From an uncultured Cellulosilyticum sp. (GTDB lineage Bacteria > Bacillota > Clostridia > Lachnospirales > Cellulosilyticaceae): a stretch of DNA of 64,000 nt. Shown piece by piece: positions 18,228 to 27,003 of this stretch. The notes beneath the pieces were generated by a model. The model saw nothing but the letters and a program-made list of their open reading frames with translations, was not told the origin of the DNA and searched no databases. How positions within the stretch are numbered: the stretch's first letter is position 1; each line of letters opens with the position of its first letter. The position numbers were made by a program, and so were the translations under genes. Where the stretch lies: assembly GCA_934725855.1 (NCBI GenBank), contig CAKVCL010000001.1:62001-126000 (forward strand), read 5' to 3'.

Positions 18228-19946
18228 ATGCAAAATTTTAAGGTAGCAGCGTATTTACCAGAATTCATCATTCATGTACTGGATCATCAGGTGCCTATGC
18301 ATGTATTTGAGCAAGGCTTCAAACAATTAATTCAAACCCTTAAGATTGACCATGTTTATATTGAAACACATCGTAGCGGTCACTTTATTGAGAAGGAAAA
18401 GCTTGAAAGACTCACTCACTTTTTTCATACGTTTGGCATTCAAGTATCTGGCGGGATTACCTTTACTGATGGCAATTTTGAGGATTTCTTTGAAGGTGAA
18501 CTTTTTGACACCTTTTGTTACTCTAAACCAGATGCCGAGGAGAAAATCCGAAAAATTGTAAGCTACTCTGCAGTTTTATTTGATGAATTAGTCATTGATG
18601 ATTTTTTCTTTACCCATTGTAAATGCCCTGACTGTATTCGTGCTAAAGGAGAAAAAAGCTGGGAAGCCTATCGTCTTGAAGTGATGAAAAAAGTAGGTAC
18701 CGCTTGGGTAATGGATGAAGCTAAAAAAACAAACCCAAAGATTAAAGTCATCTTAAAGTTTCCTAATTGGTATGAACATTATCAAGCCTCAGGCTATAAC
18801 ATCGAACTAGGTCAACTATTTGATGGCACTTATGCGGGCACTGAAACAAGAGATGCCATTCATACACAACAAAATTTACCACGTTACACGAGTTACTTTG
18901 TCATGCGCTATATTGAAGCAGCTGCTACAAATAAGCTTCAAGGTGGCTGGTTTGACGGTTATGATGGTTTATCTCATCTCAACAGTTTTGTTGAACAAGC
19001 TACACTTACTTTACTAGGTGGTGCAAAAGAAGTTTGTTTCTACAATTTGGGCGATTTATTAATTGATTTTAAAGTTGCTGCGCCACTTCTTCAGTATGTT
19101 TATGACCGATTAGATTGTTTTGTTCCTCTGTTTGATTCGCCATTAGGGATTCCAACTTATAAGCCTTACCATTCAAGTGGAGATGATTTTTTAGAAAATT
19201 ATCTCGGCATGCTAGGCGTCCCTTTTACTCCAGTAACCACCTATCCAGAAAAAGCTGAAACAGTATTTCTTAGTAGCCATGCTGACAAGGATGAGACATT
19301 ACTTACTAAAATGCAGAAAGCTTTAGCCAACGGTCAAACTATTTTTGTGACACGCCAGCTTGCAGACGACCTTATTCCAAAAGGATTTAATGATCTCATG
19401 CTCTATGAGCCCACTCATGATAAGGCATTAGTCAGTCATTTTGGTGCTGAATGGGAGTATTGTAGCTATCATCACTATGCCGAAAGCAGCCAAAAAATCC
19501 TACTGAGCCGATTAGGCTTTAAAACCAATGATAGTCAAAATCTTATTAGCGGTCTTCAAGGCGAAAACAATTATCCACTCCTTTTAAAAAGTAAATACAG
19601 TAATGGAAAGCTCTATTTATTAAATCTTCCAGATAACTTTGGTGAGCTCTATGCTTTACCTAAACTTGTCCTTGATACTTTACGTCGTCATCTGCTTGAA
19701 GACTTTCCATTCTATGTTCAAGGCAATGGAAAATATATGTTCTTCCCATATGCCGAAGATCACTTTGTCCTTTATTCTCAAAGTGATCATGTAGAAGACT
19801 ATACCTTAATCAGCAAAGAACCGTTTAAAGGCCTTCTAGATTTAGAAACTCAGCAAATCATTGAGACAGATGCAAACGCTCAAATGACACAATGTGTTAT
19901 TCATCTATTGGCTTCAACTTTTAAACTCTTTAAACTCATACGCTAA
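18228..19946 (+). CDS. unrecognised 572-residue protein, TIM-barrel glycosidase-like
   Basis: This long gene stands alone on the plus strand with an AAAGGGGG site before the ATG. It has no signal peptide and no membrane span, so it should be cytoplasmic. The N-terminal 300 residues look like a (beta/alpha)8 barrel of the glycoside-hydrolase clan A kind: a V-Y-I-E-T-H strand near 43-48, V-I-D-D-F-F-F at 122-128, then H-C-K-C-P-D-C at 130-136, which may bind a metal. A second region from about 330 resembles the flavodoxin-like third domain of GH42-type enzymes. This assignment rests on fold-like features, not on a recognised family, and the catalytic pair is not proven. Neighbours on both sides are unrelated. 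Confidence 0.55.
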   Translation: MQNFKVAAYLPEFIIHVLDHQVPMHVFEQGFKQLIQTLKIDHVYIETHRSGHFIEKEKLERLTHFFHTFGIQVSGGITFTDGNFEDFFEGELFDTFCYSKPDAEEKIRKIVSYSAVLFDELVIDDFFFTHCKCPDCIRAKGEKSWEAYRLEVMKKVGTAWVMDEAKKTNPKIKVILKFPNWYEHYQASGYNIELGQLFDGTYAGTETRDAIHTQQNLPRYTSYFVMRYIEAAATNKLQGGWFDGYDGLSHLNSFVEQATLTLLGGAKEVCFYNLGDLLIDFKVAAPLLQYVYDRLDCFVPLFDSPLGIPTYKPYHSSGDDFLENYLGMLGVPFTPVTTYPEKAETVFLSSHADKDETLLTKMQKALANGQTIFVTRQLADDLIPKGFNDLMLYEPTHDKALVSHFGAEWEYCSYHHYAESSQKILLSRLGFKTNDSQNLISGLQGENNYPLLLKSKYSNGKLYLLNLPDNFGELYALPKLVLDTLRRHLLEDFPFYVQGNGKYMFFPYAEDHFVLYSQSDHVEDYTLISKEPFKGLLDLETQQIIETDANAQMTQCVIHLLASTFKLFKLIR

Positions 19947-20002
19947 ATCTATTTAAATAATGCCATCTACTTAGCTAACCATTGAACCATTAAAGTCACA
20001 AT

Positions 20003-21060
20003 CTATAAAGATAATAGGGTAGAGTGAGAGTTTCCTCTCGCCCTCCCATTGCACCCCACAATTCGGTTTAATTTCTGAAGATTGAGATATATTCGCTTTG
20101 GCTTTTTCCATTGCTTGAGTATTACTACTCTCACTTTGTGCCTAAGCCATTGTCCGTATTCGTATAGGAATCCCTTCATACTTCCGATTCTGTAATAGTT
20201 AATCCAACCTCTGACTAGCCAGTTTAGCTGTTCAAATGTGGTCTTCATCGGTCTTGCCGCAGCTTTTCTTCTGCAAAGTATTGCGCAGGTTTTATCGTAC
20301 AATCTTCTTTTGCGTTCATTTGCCGGTTTGCATTTCCATCCTTCTTTGTTCTTCCAAAAGGTGAATCCAAGAAAGTTGCTCTTTGTAGGTCTAACCACCT
20401 TTGTCTTGGTCGCGCTAACCTTTAATTTGAGTTTTCTTTCCAGCCAGCTTGTTACGGATTTCATTACTCTGTTTGCCGCCATTTCACTTTTGACAAAGAT
20501 ATTGCAGTCATCTGCATATCTGACAAAACAAACACCTCTTGACTCGAGTTCCTTATCAAGCTTGTCTAGGTAGACATTTGATAGTACTGGACTGAGTGGA
20601 CCTCCTTGCGGCACGCCTTCTTCACTTGGACTTATCAGTCCGTTTTCCATTACCCCAGCCTGTAGAAACTGACGAATTAGTCGTAATGTTTTCGCATCTT
20701 TGATACGCTCTCTGAGTATTGAAATTAACTTATCGTGATTTACAGTATCAAAATATTTCTCGATGTCTAGGTCTATGACCCATTCATAGCCCTCGTTTAG
20801 GTATGTGAGTGCTTCCTCCACCGCCTGCTGTGCTCTCCTGTTTGGTCGACATCCGTAGCTGTGTTCTGAGAAGTATTTCTCATATCCAAGAGACAGCACT
20901 TGTGCCGTTGCTTGTTGTACTACTCTATCAACTACTGTTGGTATTCCAAGAGGTCTCTTTTTACCATTGGATTACTGGGTTCGCTTTGTAATTACCCTCG
21001 CGTATTTGCGCTTTAATTTCATCTCTGTGTAAGGCAAAATATGAGTCAAGCTCCTCTACC
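20003..21060 (-). pseudogene. group II intron reverse transcriptase/maturase, broken
   Basis: The intact stretch (20003-20899) has the RT blocks H-S-Y-G-C-R-P, G-V-P-Q-G-G-P-L-S-P and the catalytic Y-A-D-D. The same frame continues upstream (L-G-I-P-T-V-V-D-R-V-V-Q-Q-A) to about 20968, where a stop appears. Another frame then continues the protein (V-E-E-L-D-S-Y-F, G-N-Y-K-A-N-P-V). About eight codons that normally join these parts are gone, so a small deletion shifted the frame. The N-terminus is unrecognisable. The C-terminus breaks off after W-K-K-P-K and ends in a tail read from intron RNA sequence. Not functional. Confidence 0.85.
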
Positions 21061-21520
21061 TTTTGCCCCCGTAGACATACGTTCCCACTTGTTGGGCCTA
21101 TCCTCGATTTCGGACTGTTCTGACCTTGCTTACAGCGAATTGCAATATATTGACATTAGACCCTTTTCCCATTGATGTACTAGGAATACTATGGTCTCAG
21201 CTGATTCCTGAGTATAAGCTTTTTATCGCACGCACTCATGTACGCTACCCAGGCCTCCCAGGGTAAGACACAATTCTTTCGTCGCGCAACCTCCAGATTT
21301 ACTGTCTTGACGTTACGTTTACCTTTTGGGCTTCGGTTTGATATGCAACCTTGCCCGTCATTTAGCCTCATATCTGGTTTCTGTTCGTAGGCTCATCGAC
21401 TTTGCTACACCGCTTTCTCCCCCTAGACATTGCTGTTTTCGGCTTGTGGTTCGCTACACTTGGCGGTAAATACCCGTGACGGGACTTGCACCCGTAAGAA
21501 TTGTGCCATGCCTGGCACAC
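20014..21520 (-). mobile_element. degenerate group II intron, probably class IIC
   Basis: On the minus strand the element starts GTGTGCC (at 21520) and carries the domain I block G-G-T-G-C-A-A-G-T-C-C-C shortly after. A reverse transcriptase frame fills the middle. The element ends in a domain VI-like hairpin (GAGAGGAAACTCTC) followed by CTACCCTAT at 20014-20022. The 5' exon is a perfect terminator hairpin only three bases upstream, the insertion site habit of class C introns. The domain V 5' strand appears to be missing and the RT is broken, so the intron should be immobile and may not splice. Boundaries are my reading of the end motifs and could be off by a few bases. Confidence 0.75.
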
Positions 21521-21523
21521 ATA

Positions 21524-21559
21524 TTAAGAGCCTATACCGTCATTGGTATAGGCTCTTAA
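21524..21559 (-). terminator. perfect 15-bp hairpin; terminator of the VOC remnant and intron target
   Basis: TTAAGAGCCTATACC (21524-21538) and its exact complement (21545-21559) enclose a six-base loop. It stands 8 bases after the stop of the VOC remnant, and the group II intron begins three bases beyond it. Confidence 0.8.
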
Positions 21560-21567
21560 CATGCAAT

Positions 21568-21789
21568 TTATTCTTTTTCGAGACAATAATTACCTGTTAT
21601 TTCTATTACATTTCCATCAGGATCATCTAATTGAAAATAGTAATAGGGCATAACATTGTTAACATATTTGATTCCAGTAAGTTGAGTCGTTATACCTAAA
21701 TTTTCTATACGCTGATGCTCCTTTTTTAAATCTTCTGTCCAGAAATTTAATACAAATTTATGTGTATTATGAGCGTTAGCTGCACTCCA
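21568..21789 (-). pseudogene. VOC (glyoxalase-type) protein, C-terminal fragment
   Basis: The minus-strand frame ending at the TAA at 21568-21570 encodes a run with H-K-F-V-L-N-F-W near its start and D-D-P-D-G-N-V-I-E-I-T-G near its end, the C-terminal half of a VOC-superfamily protein. There is no start codon: the frame is closed upstream by the stop of the DJ-1/PfpI fragment, which lies directly before it in the same frame. The first half is missing, so a deletion joined two genes. Confidence 0.8.
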
Positions 21790-22020
21790 TTAATTGTCAG
21801 TTTCCAAAGTTTGCATAAGTGCAAAGAAATACTGAGCCTCACCTGTACTAAAACAATCATACCAAGCTTCCAGTATATTCGTTTTAAAAACACCTAAGTG
21901 CTCAATAATCTGCTTTGCCCATAATAAAGCTCCTGTGGCACTTGCTGTAATAAGGTTATGCTCTGCCACGCATGGCTTGTCTATGTAAAAACTTTTTCCT
22001 TTATAATTAGGCGCAAACAT
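21790..22020 (-). pseudogene. DJ-1/PfpI family protein, truncated
   Basis: A 76-residue open frame with a normal ATG and a good GGAGGGG site. After residue 5 the sequence matches only the C-terminal third of DJ-1/PfpI amidotransferase-like proteins (N-Y-K-G-x-x-F-Y, then N-L-I-T-A-S-A-T-G, then A-Q-Y-F-F-A-L-M). The nucleophile-elbow Cys and about 110 residues are absent, so an in-frame internal deletion kept the original start. It is divergent from the WYL regulator, a pairing often seen in Clostridia. It may still be translated, but no enzyme activity is expected. Confidence 0.75.
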
Positions 22021-22136
22021 ATTGTCACCCCTCCATTTTCATCACTCTATTGATTTATTGATGGTTTCATTATACGATGTAATTATTGACATCAGTATGG
22101 CAACAATCTTAAAAAAATTTGAAAGGTAACGATGTA

Positions 22137-22887
22137 ATGAAAATCGACAGACTCGTTAGCATTATTATGATTCTCCTAGATAAAGAACGTATTAGTGCAC
22201 AAGAATTGGCTGATTTATTTGAGGTTTCCACCCGTACCATCTACCGCGACATTGACGCGATTAATATGGCAAGTATTCCTATTTGTTCCACCTCTGGAGT
22301 AGGTGGCGATTTTCAAATCATGCCACAATACAAACTGGATAAAAAACATTGCGTTAAAAACTCATCAAATTTACATTGATTTAAATCCTTGGACGATTAA
22401 TCGAAACATACAGCCTTATTTAGAAGTCATCCAACTCGCCTTACATAAAAATAAGTTCCTTGCATTTGAATACACAGGCAAATGCACCCATAAGACTGAG
22501 CGAATTATTGAGCCTTATCAGCTTGTATTAAAAAATAGCCATTGGTATTTATACGGCTATTGCCATAAAAGAAATGACTTTCGTTTATTTAAGTTATCTC
22601 GTATGTCAAATCTTCAAATGAAAACAGAATCTTTTATACCAAAAGATTATCCAAAACCACAATTAGAATTCAATGACATTTTAAAAACCCTGCAAAAAGA
22701 AATTAAAATTCGCATTCACCAATCCATCATGGAGCAAGTTCTTGATTATTGCACTTATGAACACTTTTCACCAGATGGTGAAGAATATTACCTTGTTAAT
22801 TTTCCATTCACAGAAAATGACTACTACTATAATATTCTTTTTAGTTTTGGAAATAAATTACACTCTGATGCTCTACAATCCACATAA
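22137..22887 (+). pseudogene. YafY-type HTH/WYL transcriptional regulator, frameshifted
   Basis: The first part (ATG at 22137, behind AAAGGT) encodes a DeoR-like HTH with S-T-R-T-I-Y-R-D-I-D-A-I near residues 31-42, then the frame ends at 22379. A second frame, shifted by one, continues with Q-I-Y-I-D-L-N-P-W and a WYL domain (Y-Q-L-V-L-K, H-W-Y-L-Y-G-Y). About 60 residues that normally lie between are missing, near 22345-22360. The C-terminus is also cut short and overlaps the convergent GNAT gene. The gene for its presumed partner, the divergent DJ-1 protein, is broken too. Confidence 0.85.
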
Positions 22888-23346
22888 CATAATGTATTCT
22901 TCCTCGTTCTCATCAACGATTTCAAAACCGACTTTTTTATACATACTAACAGCATAGTTCATCTTCTGAACAGCCAATGACGCTTGTTTATACCCTGTTT
23001 TTTTTAATTTCAAAAGCATTGTCTTCATGAGCTCCGTTCCAATACCATAATTTCTATATTCCTTTAGCAATGAAATAGCAAAAGATGGAGTTTCATCATC
23101 AATATGACCATAGTCATCCATCATACGAACCCATACTGCTCCAACTATTTGATGCTCAATTTCTGCAACATAACAGATATCATCCTTCTTCTTACCAAAA
23201 TCTTTAATATATACTTGCAATTCTGGTTGTCTTATTATATCTCTTGATGGAGGCATCATACCATCTGGAATAAATATCACTTCATACAAAAAAATATCCA
23301 ATATATCTACTTCTGTTGGCTTTAATTCTCTTATTCTATAATCCAT
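22873..23346 (-). CDS. GNAT family N-acetyltransferase
   Basis: A 157-residue protein of GNAT fold. The acetyl-CoA loop R-N-Y-G-I-G-T-E-L is at about residues 98-106, and the C-terminal N-Y-A-V-S-M-Y-K-K-V-G-F is the classical second motif. The ATG has an AGGAG site. Length and motifs are complete, so this appears to be an intact gene among remnants. The substrate cannot be told. Its 3' end overlaps the WYL regulator remnant by 15 bases. Confidence 0.9.
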   Translation of the reverse strand: MDYRIRELKPTEVDILDIFLYEVIFIPDGMMPPSRDIIRQPELQVYIKDFGKKKDDICYVAEIEHQIVGAVWVRMMDDYGHIDDETPSFAISLLKEYRNYGIGTELMKTMLLKLKKTGYKQASLAVQKMNYAVSMYKKVGFEIVDENEEEYIMLCGL

Positions 23347-23397
23347 ATAAAACTCCTAATTATTAGTTACTACTGCAATAACCGTACACATTGCACT

Positions 23398-23832
23398 TTA
23401 TTGAACAAAATCAACCCTTACTAATTTCTTTCCATTAGGCAGAACTCTTTCTTGTTTTAATTGTAGTTTATATTCAATCTTTTGCATATAATTAATTAGG
23501 GCATTTCCCTGCATTTGATGATGTACTTCATCTAAGCGGTCAAAAACATGCAAATAGGGTGAATCAGACACAAAAGAATCTTCTGTATTGATTTGAATAA
23601 TGCAAGAAACATATTTTGGCATTACAAGTTTTACGACGTTTTGAAAGCACTGATAACCAATATATTCTATTAGTAAATTTGCTACAAGTAAGTCTGAACT
23701 AGGTAGCTTCAAATCTGCTTTTAATAAATCTGTACAAATGGTTTCAAACTCACCTGATAAACAAGGGTATCTCTTTTTACATTCATCAAGATAATCTTTA
23801 TTGATATCAACACCATAAATCGCCTTAAACAA
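23398..23832 (-). pseudogene. class I SAM-dependent methyltransferase, 5' truncated
   Basis: The frame begins just inside motif II (G-V-D-I-N-K-D-Y-L-D-E-C) and continues to a normal end (R-V-L-P-N-G-K-K-L-V-R-V). The SAM-binding motif I that should precede it, about 60-70 residues, is missing. The first usable codon is a TTG with no ribosome site. The break at about 23833 coincides with the 3' end of the IS200-type element, so that insertion or a linked deletion removed the 5' part. It cannot bind SAM as it stands. Confidence 0.8.
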
Positions 23833-23835
23833 CCA

Positions 23836-24440
23836 ACCTACTAAAGTAGGTGGAATTACACATTAATGTGTGCAACTAAAAGTCGCTATGTAAGACTTAA
23901 GTCTTCTAAAAGACCTAAGCTCAAGCTTATTATCATGACTGAAACTCATCTTCTATTTTGAAGATTTCGTCCTTTTCATCATTTCCTTGATTAGCAATAT
24001 AATTTCTTATCATTTCTTCTGTTACACTTCCTACTGTTGCACAAAAATATCCCCTTGCCCATAAATGCTGTCCCCAATATCTTTTCTGCAATTCTGGAAA
24101 TTATTCTTGCAACAACCTGGAACTTCTTCCTTTTAAGTATTGCACAAGTTTACTGGGTGCCATGTTCGGTGGGCATGATACCAATAAATGTATATGTTCT
24201 TTACCTGCACTTCCTTGCAAAATATTTACTCCTCTTGCATTACAACCTTGTCTTATAAGTTCTCTCACTCTTAATGCAATATTTCCACTCAACACATGAT
24301 ATCTATACTTTGTAACCCATATTATATGGTATTTTATATCATATATCGTATGACTCCCCTTGTTATATTCACCCATACTATCACCTCTAGTAAATAGTAT
24401 TACCAATGAATACAAAGGCTAAAAGCATCATTCAACAACT
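23836..24440 (-). mobile_element. IS200-type insertion sequence, inactive
   Basis: A single Y1 transposase gene lies between structured ends, as in IS200-group elements, with no tnpB. The 3' side shows the hairpin CCTACTAAAGTAGG (23837-23850) and the palindrome ACACATTAATGTGT. The 5' end is not clear and the outer limits are approximate. The transposase carries an in-frame stop. Confidence 0.65.
23933..24376 (-). pseudogene. tnpA: IS200/IS605-type Y1 transposase TnpA with internal stop
   Basis: The start is the ATG at 24376, behind AGAGGTGAT. The HUH motif H-I-H is at residues 61-63. Codon 92 is TAA, after R-L-L-Q-E, and the same frame goes on with F-P-E-L-Q-K-R-Y-W-G-Q-H-L-W-A-R-G-Y-F and the nucleophile region E-E-M-I-R-N-Y-I-A-N-Q before a normal stop at 23933-23935. 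Family members have Glu or Gln there, so a single GAA-to-TAA change explains the break. Confidence 0.88.
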
Positions 24441-24473
24441 TTTCACTTAATCAAAATACACTATAACCCTTGA

Positions 24474-24564
24474 CTAGCTTAACGTTGCCACCATAACTGC
24501 TTTAATAGTAGGCATGTGATTTTCTGCTTCGTCAAATGCAACTGAATAGAGTGCTTCAAAGACA
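24474..24564 (-). pseudogene. fragment of ornithine carbamoyltransferase 3' end (argF copy)
   Basis: The minus-strand frame ending at TAG 24474-24476 encodes [15 protein letters not shown] and ends A-V-M-V-A-T-L-S, nearly the same as the last 29 residues of the intact argF product encoded 1.48 kb away. At DNA level the two stretches agree at about 80 percent of positions by eye. Nothing of the rest of the gene is found. Confidence 0.85.
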
Positions 24565-24574
24565 CAATATCAAT

Positions 24575-25330
24575 TTATAAAGGCTTTTGAACCAAATATA
24601 ACGGCATTGTATCTGTAATCACAATCTCATTTCCTACATTCATAATTGCCTTTCTAATTCCATCATAAAAATTTGATTTATATGGTTCTTCTAATGTTAT
24701 ATGCTCACAGTGCGTGCTGATATAACAAACATATTCATCTGCATTCAATTTTCGTACTTTTTTCCACTCTTTATACTTAAAATTATCAAATCCATAATTA
24801 AGAACATTTTCATAGTTCATCTTACAATTGTATTTCTGCTTTACATGAAAAAATTTATCATACACTTTGTCTATCTCGTCTTTTAATGACGGGTTTGCAC
24901 TTCTCTCATCCGAACGAGTCATAAACATTGCTAGATAGCCTCCCGGTTTTAGCATTTTAAATATTTTTGTAAATGCTATCTCTTCAGGAATCCATTGTAT
25001 TGTAGCTGCAGAATAAACAAAATCATATTTGCTTTCTTCAAAAATATAGTTTTCAAAATCACCATTCACTATATGAAAGTTTTTATAGCTACTATACTTA
25101 TCTTTCATAAGAGAAGTAAAATTTTCTCCGAGTTCAATTGCAGTATAATTACATCCTATTTTTAAGATAGGTTCTGTTGCTTGACCTGTTCCAGGTCCAA
25201 TTTCAAGTACATTTTTTTCACTATTTAACTCGCATATTCTTTCCAATTCTTGAAACAACTCTTTACAATATCTTGGTCTGTACTTATCAAAGCTTTTAGG
25301 TATTTTATCAAATGTCTTACGAAAATCCAT
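24575..25330 (-). CDS. class I SAM-dependent methyltransferase
   Basis: A 251-residue protein. I choose the ATG at 25330, which follows GGGGAGAG; the open frame extends 25 codons further without a site. Motif I V-L-E-I-G-P-G-T-G-Q is at residues 41-50, and K-M-L-K-P-G-G-Y-L-A-M-F marks post-motif III. Family members act on small molecules, often ubiquinone/TAM-like; the substrate is unknown. It is intact and lies alone between the two argF 3' ends, suggesting it came with that rearrangement. Confidence 0.88.
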   Translation of the reverse strand: MDFRKTFDKIPKSFDKYRPRYCKELFQELERICELNSEKNVLEIGPGTGQATEPILKIGCNYTAIELGENFTSLMKDKYSSYKNFHIVNGDFENYIFEESKYDFVYSAATIQWIPEEIAFTKIFKMLKPGGYLAMFMTRSDERSANPSLKDEIDKVYDKFFHVKQKYNCKMNYENVLNYGFDNFKYKEWKKVRKLNADEYVCYISTHCEHITLEEPYKSNFYDGIRKAIMNVGNEIVITDTMPLYLVQKPL

Positions 25331-25952
25331 ATTCTCTCCCCTATTAATTTTTATTTTATATAGTTCATTTAATAATGATTTTATACTTACTCCAACATCT
25401 CTCACAGTAAGGATGTTCTTTTACTTTTCTATTTCGTAATTTCTGCCAAGCATATGATGAATAAATGTAACTTTATACTTATTATTTTAAAATATTTAAA
25501 TTATTACCGCAACATGTTTGTGCATTAATAATAATTTGTATGCTTATCGATTTGCTTATTTAGTTTTCTTTCTCTTTCATTCACTGTCCCTCCACGATAT
25601 CTTGTGTGTTTATTTATTAGAGGGAGATGAACTATAAGTAGCTCATCTCCACAATGACTTGCTAATACACATCGTTTTGGTGGGAATAAAATACCTTTTA
25701 ACAAGGAAGAAAAATGACAAAAAAATAGAGACAGCACGCAAATGCTCTCTCTACATACAAAAAACTTATGTTTACTCATATTAAAAAACATGTATACATA
25801 ATTAATGTAATATCAATTCTGATAAACGGTAATGAAATGTACTTTTTATTCCAGAAGCAAACAGGCAATATTGATAATCTTTCTTAATATACACTCATCA
25901 AGCACTAAGTACACCCACATTTTAAGCTACTTAAAACACTTCAAGCCTTTGA
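25331..25952. other. gene-free AT-rich stretch with one hairpin
   Basis: I see no convincing gene in these 622 bases. An 88-codon open frame (25525-25791, minus) has no ribosome site and no recognisable domain. The one structure is an inverted repeat at 25622-25651 (GGAGATGA ... TCATCTCC, with CTA/TAG inside) that lacks a T-run on either side. Confidence 0.6.
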
Positions 25953-26888
25953 TTAACTTAATGTTGCTACCATGACCGCTTTAATGGTATGCATACGGTT
26001 CTCAGCTTCGTCAAATACCACTGAATATGGTGCTTCAAAGACATCTGCTGTGACTTCGTTGCCTTTGACAGCTGGCAAGCAGTGCATAAAAATCATATTT
26101 GGATTATTCACTTTATCAATGAGTTTACGGTTTACTTGATAAGGGCTTAAAAGTGCCACACGTTCTTTGGCTTTATCTTCTTCACCCATTGAGCACCAAA
26201 CATCTGTATAAATAACATCTGCTCCTTCAACCGCATTAATGTCTTCTATAACTAATACGGTTGAACCAGCTTCTTTAGCATAACCTTCACACACTTTAAC
26301 ATGTTCTGGTTCTGGCCAAAGTAATTTTGGTGCAATAATGACAATATCCACACCCATTTTACTGCAACCAATAAGTAAGCTGTTGCCCATGTTATTACGT
26401 CCATCACCAATGAATACAAATTTCTTACCTTTTAAGGTGCCAAGATGCTCTCTCATGGTTAATAGGTCTGCTAAAATTTGAGTTGGATGGTATTCATCCG
26501 TTAAGCCATTGTAAACTGGAACGCCACTGTATTTTGCTAAATCAGATACAACTTGTTGAGAAAATCCTCTAAATTCAATGGCATCAAACATACGTCCTAA
26601 CACGCGTGCGGTATCTTCAACACTCTCTTTGTAGCCTAATTGAATATCATCTTTTCCAAGATATTCTGGGAAAGCGCCTTCATCATTACAAGCTACAGTA
26701 AACGCACAACGTGTTCTTGTAGAAGGTTTTTCAAAAATTAAAGCAACATTTTTGCCCTCTAAGCTTTTTCCTTTAATACCCATACGTTTTTTTGCTTTTA
26801 AATCAGCTGCTAAATCTAATAAAAATCCAATTTGTTCAGCTGTAAAATCATGTAATGTTAAAAATGATTTGCCTTTTAATCCAAACAT
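25953..26888 (-). CDS. argF: ornithine carbamoyltransferase
   Basis: A 311-residue enzyme that joins carbamoyl phosphate and ornithine to citrulline. The carbamoyl-phosphate motif S-T-R-T-R is at residues 56-60 and the ornithine/catalytic motif H-C-L-P-A is near 270. The start is the ATG at 26888; a longer frame starts at an ATG whose own codons form the GGGGG site and is unlikely. It stands as a single gene with a promoter overlapped by an ARG-box-like sequence. Since it is alone, it could serve arginine synthesis or the arginine deiminase route; the ARG box favours synthesis. Confidence 0.96.
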   Translation of the reverse strand: MFGLKGKSFLTLHDFTAEQIGFLLDLAADLKAKKRMGIKGKSLEGKNVALIFEKPSTRTRCAFTVACNDEGAFPEYLGKDDIQLGYKESVEDTARVLGRMFDAIEFRGFSQQVVSDLAKYSGVPVYNGLTDEYHPTQILADLLTMREHLGTLKGKKFVFIGDGRNNMGNSLLIGCSKMGVDIVIIAPKLLWPEPEHVKVCEGYAKEAGSTVLVIEDINAVEGADVIYTDVWCSMGEEDKAKERVALLSPYQVNRKLIDKVNNPNMIFMHCLPAVKGNEVTADVFEAPYSVVFDEAENRMHTIKAVMVATLS

Positions 26889-26952
26889 TTTATAAGTCCC
26901 CCTCATCTTATTCCTATTTACTCTATTATGAACTGGAATTTAATATATTATA

Positions 26953-26981
26953 ATTATACATATAATTAATAAAAATTCAAT
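26953..26981 (-). promoter_or_regulatory. argF promoter with ARG-box-like operator over the -35
   Basis: On the minus strand TTGAAT (26975-26980), a 16-bp spacer and TATAAT (26953-26958). The plus-strand text at 26966-26981, ATTAATAAAAATTCAA, closely resembles the ArgR/AhrC box core of Bacillus (AATAAAAATTCA). Its position over the -35 would suit repression by arginine. Confidence 0.5.
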
Positions 26982-27003
26982 ATATTTTTCACTTCTCCAA
27001 CAC

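Noticed and set aside
21189..21371. 60-codon frame inside the group II intron
   Set aside because: It lies in the intron RNA domain I region and matches nothing; it is a by-product of structured RNA sequence.
23837..23875. Short palindromes (CCTACTAAAGTAGG, ACACATTAATGTGT) as regulatory operators
   Set aside because: They sit at the 3' end of the IS200-type element and are better explained as its structured end.
25525..25791. 88-codon open frame on the minus strand
   Set aside because: No ribosome-binding site, no recognisable domain and odd composition; it lies in the decayed region between methyltransferase and argF.
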